A stretch of DNA of 64,000 nucleotides from Tetracentron sinense (taxonomy: Eukaryota > Streptophyta > Magnoliopsida > Trochodendrales > Trochodendraceae), in contig CM026560.1 of assembly GCA_015143295.1 (NCBI GenBank), positions 2,978,501 through 3,042,500 on the forward strand, written 5' to 3'. Below are positions 12,021-22,703 of this stretch, piece after piece (the first letter of the stretch is position 1; each line of letters opens with the position of its first letter). The translations under genes were made by a program, and so were the position numbers. Under the pieces are notes generated by a model, which was not told the origin of the DNA, made no database searches, and saw only the letters and a list, made by a program, of their open reading frames with translations.

Positions 12021-12570
12021 TGCTTGTTTCACAATTCACATTCCTTGTTCTTGGTTTTTCTTTTCATATACTTATACATAAAAACTTGATTCATGCGTGC
12101 TTGCATGTTCGTGCATAACAATTGGTGACATCGTGGTAACATGAAATTAAAACATCGTATAGCATTTCAACATTTATATAGACATGTGAGGCTTGAAAGG
12201 GAATACATAGAACATTTGATCAAAGTACTAGATTAGGAAAAACTCCTTAAATCATGTTTGCATAATCTTAGTTTAAGTCTCCTACAAGCATTTCAATCCT
12301 ACTCATAGTTACATGAGAATGTAAGCAATATGTAAGTCATTTGATCAAAGTTACCATTTAGAAAAAGGTTCCATAATTCATGCTTTCATAGTCTTCATTA
12401 ATTTCCTTAATTTCTCATTTATGCATTTCATCAAGTACTTGGCATTCATCATTTATGTAGACATGTGAGGAGTTGAACTTGAATACCTAGAGTATGCTAA
12501 CCACGTTCACCAAGTTGGGAAGAACCCCTAAATCATATTTGCATAGTCTTAGATTTTAAAGTTCATACAT

Positions 12571-14368
12571 TGTAATGATCTTTAAATTTTTTTCCTATTT
12601 TTAAGAGTAATTCAGTAATCTCTTTGAATAAGGGTAATAAATTTGAGAATGAGAATAGGTTTATTGGGGTTAGTTAGAACCTATAAACAAACAAGGGTCA
12701 CTAATGGCCTTTCGGTAAATAAGAATTAGGGTTAGTATAAATAGAACATGTTAAACCTAATCCTCATTTTTTTTTAATCTAAACTGAATTTCTGGAGAAT
12801 AGAACGTGGGAGAGAAAGGAAAAAGAGGCTGCACTTTGGTAGAGCTTTCAAGCACCTAGATCGAGATTCGAGGCTTGGAGATTTGAGCTTCTTCCTCATG
12901 GTGGTCTGATCCTTCGAGACAAGCGTGTTCGGGTAGGATTGAAATATTAAAAATCTGAGATTCGATCCTTTGAGGGAAGTGAATACTCCCCTAGACTTAG
13001 GGTTTTGTTTTTTCTTGAGTTTATATAGATTTATTAATACTTGTGTGAAATTTAGGATAGAGATCTATGTACATTGAAATATAATGCATAAATAATGATT
13101 GAATAAAAATTATAAATTGAAAGAACGATAGTAGGTGAATTAACAAGGGTTTCTAGGGTTGGAAAATCGAGAAAACGGGTTCAGAAAGTTTTTTTTTAAA
13201 AATCAAAATTTGGGGTTTGGGTTGGCGTTTCCCAGTCAAATTACCGGTACCGATCGATCGGTGGTCACCAATTGATCGCATGCGACCCGCCGATCGATCG
13301 GCGGTGCCATTTTGAGTGTTTTGCACTGGTTGTTTTAGGGGCTGTATTAATAGAATTAATTAAATAAAAATAAAGAAAAATAATTAAATAAATTAATAAG
13401 ATAAATTCTGAAATAAAAAGAATTAAATAAATTAAATAACGTATGATAAAATAAAACGAAAGAAAAGAAGGATGATCAAATAAAATAACAATTGATTTAA
13501 TTATTTTATTCCTTGCAAATTAATTAATTTGGAATGACTAATATTATGAGCATATTAGATAAATTGCATATTCTCTTTATTTTAGGACGACATGTTTAAA
13601 GAAATATATTTCAATTATTATCTTGCGTAATTATGATTGTTTTAGTTTTGCACTATTATGTTCTCTTTATTATGATGATATGAGACGTCATAATAAAGAG
13701 TGAGGTTAATGAATTAAAGGGAATAAGATTAAGAGATGACAAATATAGAGGAAGAGACTCTATAGGTCTAAAGTCTGAGGGGGAGCTTTGTGTAATCCCA
13801 TTGAGAAGTTACGTGCCTCTCAGAGTGACTACCTTGGGTGAGCTATGTGTAAACCTAAAGGTCCCTGTATAAAACCATGCAAGATTAATATTATTGTCAA
13901 TATGGTGAACTACGTGTAAACCTTATTGACAGAAGAACTGTGTAAACTGATAATTTAAATGATGCATATCCATCTGTTGTTCATTGTTTTAAATTATTTA
14001 TAATGGTTGTATGTTGTTGTATTCTCTTGCTGAGCCAAAAGCTCACCCTTGTTATATTTATTGATTTTTCAGGAAGTAACTAAAGGAACTAAGGAAAACG
14101 GTCAAGAACTAAGTTAGCTATTGAGTTTCTTTGCAGAACTTTAATTAGTACTTTTAATTTGAGGTTGAGTGTCATGTGAGTGAGATTTTATATGGATTCA
14201 ATTTTACTGTTATTTACTCTTGTGGTTTAAACTTAATGCCTGAGATATGCATCTATTAATAGTAATTTATTTATATTAAATTCCATTACCTCGGGATTTG
14301 TTCCAAGTTCACGCCTTGGAATTTGCACAAATATGAGATGTATTATGTGTAGGTTTTGGGGCGTGACA
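12571..14368 (+). repeat. Nested plus-strand solo LTR, 1798 bp
   Basis: Starts TGTAATGATCTTTAA and ends GTTTTGGGGCGTGACA, flanked by an exact TACAT duplication (12566-12570 and 14369-14373). A TATA box GTATAAATAGAAC at about 12735 gives the orientation. The downstream leader, GATCGATCG-rich U5 and 'gctgagccaaaagctcacc' block near 14030 are LTR-like. It inserted into the older minus-strand LTR spanning 10761-15513. Confidence 0.87.
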
Positions 14369-15518
14369 TACATGCATTTCATCATACACCTTGCATTTGA
14401 CATCCTTGTAGATTATTTTATTCATGTTTTTTTCATTCAAGCATTTCATCAACCACATAGTGTGCATTCATTATGTAACATTTCCCTTCGACCATTTTTC
14501 ATCACACACCATCCACCACAATCCATGCATCATTACTTATCATCTTATGCATTCTTTTAAGAACCTTAGTTCCTTTCAAAAACTGAAATACAAAATCAAA
14601 GCATACTCATTTTTCAAGGGAAAACATAGGTTATTACTAAGTTAATTAGGAAGGGTGTACTAACCTTTGAAATCAACCCTTGATTGGAGAAAACCCTTAT
14701 TTGAAAAACCCCCAACTTGATAGAGGATGATCCTACTTGAAGAGAATGCTTCAAGCTTGAGTGAGGGGAAGATCTACCTTGAGATCCCTTTATCTAAATC
14801 CACATCCTTCCTTGAATCCTCCCTAAATCTCCCTTCTCTTCTCCTTTCCTCTCTACAACTCTCCTCTAGGTTTAGGGTAACCAAAACCCCCCCAAGGTAA
14901 CCCCCTATTTATAGACAAAGGGGAGAAACCCTAAAAAAATTCCGAAATAAAATTATGGGTTCGCGATCTATGATCGGTCGTAGGTTTCCTACGATCGATC
15001 GTAACCTATCTACGATCGGTTGTAAGTTCTACGATCAGTCGTAACCGTTACAAAGAGTTTTGCCCATTTATGAAATTATACGATCAATCGTAGATTTTCT
15101 ACGATCGATCGTAACTTCACCTACGATCGTTCGTAGGGTCTGTACGATCATTCGTAATTCTTGCAGAAAATTTCCAGATTTTCCTATTTTGATATTTAGG
15201 CCATAACTTTTGACTCGTTCGTCAGATTTTGACGATTCAACTTGCGTTGGATTCATCTTTCGAAAATGAACATTTCTGGAATTTTTATAATCTTCCAATT
15301 TTTCTTTATTCATGGACCAAATTACCCCTAAAACTGACTGGTCGGAGAATGGTTTTCAGCAATCCGGGTTTTCAACATATCTGACTTAGGAAATCCCACT
15401 TTTTAACACTGAGGATACTTCAAAGTTTCTCATTTCATAGAAATGGAAGATTACAAAGGCTTAAAGCCTCGGCACGAGTTCCAATGCATGGACAAAAGTT
15501 CCAGGGCTCTACATATCA

Positions 15519-16179
15519 AATCACTTTGGACCCTAAATTCAAATAACACATTGAATAATCCAGATCAGATCTTATCAATTCACATTGAATCTTATCAAAT
15601 CACTAATAAGTTTTCATATAAGTGAAAAATATCTAAGTTTTAATTTGTGAAAATATCCACGTGTCCAAAACAATTTCTTTGATAACAATACATAATTGAA
15701 TGTGAAACCCTAATAAATAGGACAACTACTTACCCAAATCAATATTTCTTCCTTTTCTTCTCTTTCCTTTATTTTCTTTGCCAAGTACTCGAAATGCTAT
15801 CTACTTCACTTTATTTAGAGGCAAAATTACATGAGTCATGTCGGCATGTAAAGCAACATGTTCATACACATGTTTACTAGAAAAACCATATATAACCATG
15901 CGTGTTATGAATTGTCTAGAAATGCCATGTGTCCTACCTTACATTATTATTATTACTATTATTATTGTTTTAGTCTTTAAGAGTTTTTATTTTTTTTATT
16001 TTAATCCTCCTTTTCTTAAAACTTTTTTATTTATAATTTTTATTTTTATTTTTATTTTCATGGGAATGTGGGTCCTTAAATTCCTCAATCTAGGATACCA
16101 AACTAGCTCACTCACCTACTCTCTCAAAACAATCAACCATTATGGCTTCTTTATTGAGGGTTAAGAGGAACATATTTCC
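15519..16179. other. Intergenic, low-complexity
   Basis: AT-rich spacer. The 108-codon plus ORF at 15838-16164 is dominated by Ile/Phe runs from (ATT)n and (TTTTA)n tracts and is not supported as a gene. Confidence 0.4.
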
Positions 16180-17420
16180 AAAATCATCATTGAGTGTCGA
16201 ACAGCTATACTAGAGATCTTTCCAATTGGATTTTGGTTCCACTCCCCACCTTGAACCTATTGTAGGGATCTAGTAGGTTGGCCACATCCCTGATATCTTT
16301 CCAAAGGCCTACCTCGTGCGAACCTCTCACCCCCTTCAATATTGAACATGTGGTTGTCCCATATTTAGTGACAATCACCTTCCTCTAAAGACTCTCTCGC
16401 TCTTCTCCAAATTTTTATACTCATTTACCTAGGAAAACCTTATTCACTTCACTAAGCAAAGCAGAGTTACAAGCACTTGCTCTTGATATTTTCAGATTTA
16501 GTTCCACTTGACTAGATGATGTTTCATTATGTTACCTCTCATATTAAAGAAAGATCCATTTTTTTCGATCAAGGGTCATGGCTACAGACATTGGTAATGA
16601 TAAGGAAGACATGAAATAAGTAGGAAGGCTTCTAAGGGTGCTTTTGATGAGGGTCAATTTTCCTCTCATGAAGAGGAAGTTTGACTTCGAATTTGCTAGT
16701 GTAGAAGAGAATATTTAAATCATTGGAGTTCAAATTGCTTTAGTTTTGAAAGATGCTCCCAAAGGTAGACCAAGGAATTTGAGGGAAGGGAGGCCATCTT
16801 ACAACCAAAGAAGCTTGCCAAGAACTCTAAATGGGGTATCTTTCCTATCCTCATGATTTCACTCTTTTTTAAATTAACTCGATGATTTGACACTGCTTCA
16901 AAACATCACAATATACACCTAAGATTGATAAGTTGTCTACTTGAGGCACCACAAAATACTAGGGTATTATCAGCAAACTGTAGATGCAAAATACTTAGTT
17001 GTTGTTGGCCTATGGAGAAACCTTGAATGTCACCCCATTTTCTCTAGACAACATATGAGTCAGGGCCTCTGAGTCTTTGATGAATAGTGTCACAAACAAA
17101 GGCCCCCTACCTTAATCTTGTAGATTCCTTAACTGTCATTTAGAGTTGACATTGAGGAAGATTAAAAAAGAAGCTGAGGACACACATACTAACATCCATT
17201 TCTTCCACTTGAGGCCAAAACTCATTCCATGCATCACATATTTTAAGAACTCTCAATTACTATTTTCATAGGCCTTTTTCCATATCAATTTTGTAGAGAA
17301 CCATTCGTTAGCAATGAGAGTGCCATCTATGAAAGTGCCATTTAGGACACCAAATTATCTAAGTCGCTCGTCCACACATTCGTTAGCGATGAAAGTGTCA
17401 TCTAAGATATGTCTATCGCT
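16180..17420 (-). pseudogene. LINE (L1-type) reverse transcriptase remnant
   Basis: Read on the minus strand, broken frames show in order a fragment like 'DGTLIANE' and 'KAYEN' (17230-17400, the region before RT motif A), then 'LQFADNTLVFCGAS' near 17000 (motif C, with YADD decayed to FADN), 'LKKSEIMRIGKIP' near 16860, and a degraded continuation resembling the 'YLGLPLGA' and 'LIKSTLRSLPTYF' blocks. Stops and frameshifts occur throughout. The region 17280-17400 contains a partial duplication of the 'TFIANE' segment. There is no endonuclease, 5' end or poly(A) tail visible, so it is an internal remnant. Confidence 0.7.
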
Positions 17421-18350
17421 CAACATTTTAGATGTCAATATCGCATGACATGCTGCACCAGTGGGATAAAAATATATTGGGGATATATCACAAGATATAT
17501 CGTTTATCAGGGATTTTGCACGCATCGATGAAAAAATAGAAAAAATAAAGGAAAACATGAAATTTGCAGTGAAACTCTAGGAAATTTTAAAATATATTTA
17601 ATATACATTTGAGAATAATTTTTGTTTTTGAAAAACAATAATGCACAAAAGAGATGCAATGAGAATGAAGCAAAGATGTGCACTGACGAGTGACGATAAT
17701 GTATGGTTGGTTAATATTGATATAATTAATAATCTACACGAAATATTTAATTCATAACAATAAAAATATACAATTATATTTTTATATATGATACATCAAT
17801 AATGTCATAATCCAACCCATCCCATGAACTACAATTAGAGCCATATGGAGTTACGCAGAGACTCAGACTAATCTGTGTCTTTTTTTTATATAAACGTGGA
17901 TATCATGAGCCTTAAAAGACTCAGACTAGTCCCACGGGCTGCATAGGGAATACCCCCACCCCATACTACCAATATTGAGGGGAGCCCAGGAATCAACTTT
18001 GAGACTCTGACTCATCACTGTCTTGACTAGGCTGACAATAGTAACTCATCACATTATGGTACAATGATGTATACTTAATGTACATAAAGATGTAGCAACA
18101 CCCCCGTCGGTGGATACTGATGCATAATTTCACTGACACTGCCATATAAGGTTGTACACCTCCATACTCATATTTCATATGGCTCATACTCAGAAACATA
18201 TCCATAAGATTATTTGGAATTTAAATTCGGGAGTATTTAAATGGAGGGTACCAAGAATGTGACTTTTTATTTAAAATCTGGAATGTAAGTCTTTTTGTTG
18301 AACTATTAGTTGACTTTTTAACCATGTAGATGAAATTTTTTTTTGAAAAC
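17421..18350. other. Intergenic; one dispersed repeat block
   Basis: No gene is supported. The stretch 17557-17690 (GTGAAACTCTAGGAAAT... followed by GCAATG...AATG) resembles 46296-46415 in intron 1 of the succinyl-CoA ligase gene, so it is probably an old dispersed repeat. Confidence 0.35.
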
Positions 18351-18355
18351 TAAAA

Positions 18356-20942
18356 TGTAAGCACCCAATTTTTACACCCCTGTCTAACCATGGTTAAGGT
18401 CTTTTGACCATGGTTACCCCCTGCCAAATCCCTCACACCCTAGGTAAGCCTCTAGTGGGTCTTAGGACTCGCCCTGAGTCGAATCCTAGAAAAACCCTAG
18501 TACCAAACCCTAACCTTAGGTAAACCCCAACTAAACCCCAGCTCAACACTAGTTAAACCCTAGGACCTATCCCTAGTTTAATCCTAGTTGAACCCTAGTA
18601 CAAAACTCATGTCAAAAACCCTACCCTTAGGACTAAACCCTAGGTGACCCTAGCCGATGCCCTAACCTAGCCCTAGAGCCTTTAGGGCATAAACCCTAAA
18701 AATCCATGGCCTATAGGGCCTGAACCCTTAGCCTAGGCCCACAAGGCTCAAAAACCCTAAGGCAAACCCCCTATACTTGTCTGTGCATGGGCCTGGCCCA
18801 AATTTTTAAACTTTCTTATTGGCGGTAGAAGGTCTACCACCAATTAAATTTGGCATGTTTTCATCTTGTCGGTAGACCCTTTACCGACACTCTTTGATTT
18901 CGAGTTTGCAGCACTGCAAACGCCCTGCACATTCCACCCTCACTTCAAACTCTCCCTTCAGCCTTCCTACTCGACCCTTAGAGGGTCCAACCCCCTCTCA
19001 GGCCTTTCCCTCAATTCCCTTTAGGTCCTTAGTTTGTTTCCCTATAAAATCCAACTCCCTCAACCGTAGAAAGGGTCTGCAAATTTCCAAGGTGAACCCC
19101 TGTTGCCAAACGCCTAGGCTCACCCCTTCTCTCCCCTGGTCATGATCCCAGGCCTCCCCTGGACCTACCTCGAGCTTCCCCAACTGATACAGCTCACCAC
19201 CATAGCACCACCACCTGTGCACAGCTCCCCACCTTCGGCCAGTGAACAGAGCATAGGGTAGGGACTTCCCTACCATCTTTTTCCCTTGGTTTATCATTAA
19301 TGTGAACCCCTGGTCATTTCCAGGAGAGCTTATTTGCATTTCTTTTGGTGTTTAGTTGGAAAACAAACCCTCACAGGGTATTCACCCACCTAAACCATAG
19401 GTGTGGTGAACCCCTATGGGTATATCACCATTCCGGGAACTTTAAGACCGACTACAAACCTTCTAGGGGTCACTCAAACTATGAGGGAACCCCTGGTCAT
19501 CAGTGTGCACAGTCCCCATGGGCGAAATTCTGGTTTTGAGCAAAACCAAGAATGACGGTAATCTCAATACCGCCATTCCTAGCATGTTACTTTTACAACT
19601 CATTTGGCCTACTTAGGTGGGCCCTGGTCCATGTCCAGGGCCCAAAATGAACCCTCTAATCCCCTTGGACCTCACCTGGTCCTTCCAGGTGCTTGAGTTA
19701 AGCCTAACCATGGGTAAATCCAAGAAAATCAAAACTGTACATATTGGCGGTAATCCTTCTACCGACAATATGAACTTTCTGCCACAATGCCTTTGCAACT
19801 TTGTTGGGCCCACTCCAGGCCACCCCTGGGGCCCACATCGAGCTCAAAACTTTCTCTGGAGTCCCCTCTACACTCTCATGATCTCAATTCACCCTATGTT
19901 ATACCCTAACCCTAGTTACAGTGGGCAAAACCTGAGTTAAAAACACTGTTCTTAATGTCGGTAATCTAATTACCGACATTAACTTTGTTTTCAATTTCGG
20001 GCTTTTGTAGGGGCCTAGGCCTGGGAGGAGGCCACCTTAGGCCTTGCCTAGCCCCCTGGGCCCACCTCGGACTTTACCAGACTCTTAACCACGGTTAAAT
20101 ACACCTTCGATTAACATTTAACCGTGGTTAAGTACCCCTTAACTTCATAAATCTTGGGAAATTAATATAAAAATCCTAAAAAATCAGCTGGAACATAAAA
20201 CTGACCTTGGTCCAATCCTAACCCTGGTTAGCAATCCTAACCACAGTTAGACCCCCTTAAACCCGGTTAGCAACTCTAATCGCAGTTAATCTCAGTTTAC
20301 GGCCTACCGGGCCTAAAAACCAAGTCTACCGGACTTTTCTTCGGCCTACCGGGCTAAATCTCACATCCCCTTAACTGTGGTTAGCAAGCCTAACACCGGT
20401 TAGCAACTCTAACCCTGGTCAGATTCCGTCCTAGTCTAACGGACTACCCCTAAGCCTACCGGGCTTGAATACCTTGCACTTGACCCTCCTCGGTCAACCA
20501 AACCCTAGTCTACTGGATTAGTCCATGTTAACCACCTTTGGTGCACACACACACCCCTAACCTCGGCACAGGCTCACGTGCCAGAACTACGCTCGGTCTG
20601 ATCTCACCAGGTGAGTACATAGGCAACCCAACCCAGGTTCGACTCCAGTTAGGTTTTTCTTTCTTGGATTAGTGTTAACTTAAACACTCTGACATTTTGA
20701 ACAAGATTAACTTTAATTGGCTTATACCTGGGGAGTACGGAACCGTTGTAAAACGGAAGCCTCGGGGTGCCTAACACCTTCCCCGGACTTAACTGAACCC
20801 CTTACCCTGATCTCACTCGCAGACCAAGACCTTATCCAAACCTGCGGGACTTATCCCTTCTCAATGAATAGGTAGCGACTCTTATTTCAACCTTCACACA
20901 TCTGTGAGGGTATCTCCCAATTGTAAAATTTTCGCGCTCACA
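18356..20942 (+). repeat. Solo LTR, family A copy 3, complete, 2587 bp
   Basis: Starts TGTAAGCACCCAATTTTTAC and ends TTCGCGCTCACA. An exact TAAAA duplication is on both sides (18351-18355 and 20943-20947). It is collinear with the copy at 7979-10680 over its full length, including the telomere-like AACCCTA-rich start and the 'gcacacacacacccctaacctcgg' block. No internal region is attached. Confidence 0.9.
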
Positions 20943-20947
20943 TAAAA

Positions 20948-22237
20948 TATGAGGCTTTTTTCACCAGACTTTTGGATTTTAGTAATGTTTTTATAAGGTA
21001 GAATTTATGAGAATTTAAGATTTGAGATTAGCATTTGAAAGTTGAAATTTTGACTTAATCGCTAAAAGAATCTAAAAGGCAGATATTATTCTTGAATTAG
21101 AAAGTTGACCTTTTATTCTTTAAGAATTTGGATCTAAAATATTTTTTATTGAATTCTAATGGAGGGTATAAGCCTCCCACAGGTGGATTTCCCTTCTTTA
21201 AAAAACTTAAGGCCGGGGGCACCTATTTTGTTTATCCATGGTACCAAACAGATATCACACCAACTGCCGAAAAATGATTTATAAGTAGTTGTTAATGGAG
21301 TTCAAGTTACCAAATTATGAGGACTCGCCAATGGTTGCAAGAACACAAATGAGGATAAGAAAAGGGTTCTTCATTATGTGCCACACTTTTGTGCTCATTG
21401 AATAGCAAAAATGTGATGCCGCGGACTTTTAGGCTAGTTCTCCTTTGGAATGAAATGGGTGAGCAGACATCGCAATGAATTGCTTCATCTCAAAAGAAGT
21501 CTGAAAGCTATCCTCAATAGACGGACTGTGCAGATCTAACTTGACTAAGGAAAGATTTACTCCAACAGATACTGTTACTTTAGATCAATAGCCACCAAAT
21601 ACTCTTAAGGGTATCATTAGGATAACTTTTTCTAGAAATTGACAGTGGAACAGTAACATATTGGAACCAGGGGACCTCAGAGCCGGTTGAATATAGTTTT
21701 CCTTGATCCACAAGTCTGTTTACTTTGAATATAATTTTATGTAATATACACACACACACACGTGCGTTGCACATTATTAATAATTTACCATTTCTTACAG
21801 ATATAATGCAGCACATCTAATACAAGTATACATGTTTAAGATGCTTTTTCTTAATCTAATGTTTTTAAAATATTCTAAGAATTAAATGAATACGAGGGTT
21901 ATTAAGACGATCATCAGTTTCAACAAATACATTAATTTCAATATTGATGTTGCAATACGTTGAAGTGATGTTTAACAGTAAAATTAACTAAGTAATATAA
22001 TAGTATTAAACCGAACAACTGATGCTAAATAATATAAAAGAATAAATGAACAAATAATGAAATTAAATCAAATATACTATATGAAATTAAAATTAAAATT
22101 TAAAATAATGCTTATCAAAACCAAATCAATCGAATAAATTTAGTTTTTTTTAACGATCGATGATCCCATAACTAAGAACAGCTCCTTGGGCAGCAGAAGC
22201 CCAATTTCTCTCTGAGGGGGCTCGATCTTTGCTCATG
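20948..22237. other. Intergenic, nothing recognised
   Basis: AT-rich spacer with a short (AC)n tract near 21752. No coding or RNA gene is supported. Confidence 0.4.
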
Positions 22238-22540
22238 CTAAAATTTCTCTACTTCTCTAATCGCCTCCTCTTGGCTTCCATTCGTCTCAGTGACTGCATA
22301 TCTTTTCGCTTCCTCCACTCTTATAGCGTACAAGTCCTCATGAGAAACAGGTAGCAAAGCAGCAACATTGTTGTTCCTCATCGGAGCCATTAAGCCGACA
22401 ATAGACAATGAGCGAAAAAGCTTCTTCTCTCTTGGGTCTACTCTAAAACGACCACCCAAAGAAAGGGCGAGATTCAACTCGATCTCTCTAGTGTCTTTGA
22501 AAAATAAAAGATCAAATAAGCATTCATGCATCAAACTATC
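22238..22540 (-). pseudogene. EAR-motif gene fragment, NINJA/AFP-like
   Basis: A 107-codon minus-strand frame ending at 22238 contains EIELNLALSLGGRF, followed by VDPREKKLFRSLSI. The LxLxL core and the VDP.EKKL.RS.SI pattern are characteristic of the EAR-motif region of NINJA/AFP-type transcriptional co-repressor adaptors. That family then has a Lys/Arg-rich stretch, represented here only weakly by EEAKR. The fragment lacks other family regions, and no promoter or further exon was found. It is therefore best read as a gene fragment or pseudogene. The start at 22561 is arbitrary. Confidence 0.4.
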
Positions 22541-22703
22541 ACAAATGTGCCAATGTTGCAAATCTACCTGATTCTATGGATGCCCATCTCCTTCAAACAT
22601 GACAGAACGCTCACATGAATCGCATGGGGCTGTTCTGGACCCACAGGCACCCAAATGAATTGATATACAATAAAAAAAAAAAAAAAATTACGTATGAATC
22701 CAA

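Larger units (their letters stand above)
10761..15513 (-). repeat. Minus-strand solo LTR, interrupted by a nested LTR
   Basis: On the minus strand it starts TGTAGAGCCCTGGAAC (at 15513) and ends TTTTGGGGCGCGACA (at 10761). Both flanks carry TATCA (10756-10760 and 15514-15518), an exact 5-bp target duplication. A minus-strand TATA box CTATAAATAGGGGG lies near 14905-14925. Removing the nested LTR (12571-14368 plus one 5-bp duplication) leaves about 2.95 kb. It is related to the LTR at 37568-40087: both share a segment encoding, in a chance ORF, a similar NPTQVE/SPTQVE stretch, and both have ACGATCGATCGTA-type repeats before the TATA box. Confidence 0.85.

Noticed and set aside
10761..14368. A single 3.6-kb LTR with inverted ends TGTCGCGCCCCAAAA / TTTTGGGGCGTGACA
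   Set aside because: The flanks do not match. The outer pair of target duplications is TATCA at 10756 and 15514, and the inner pair is TACAT at 12566 and 14369, so these ends belong to two different LTRs.
15068..15313. 81-codon minus ORF similar to the plus ORF at 38271-38501
   Set aside because: The similarity reflects shared LTR sequence (U3 region), not a conserved protein; both are broken up in the third related LTR.
15838..16164. 108-codon ORF with hydrophobic segments (possible membrane protein)
   Set aside because: The hydrophobic runs come from simple ATT/TTTTA repeats; there is no domain or splice or promoter context.
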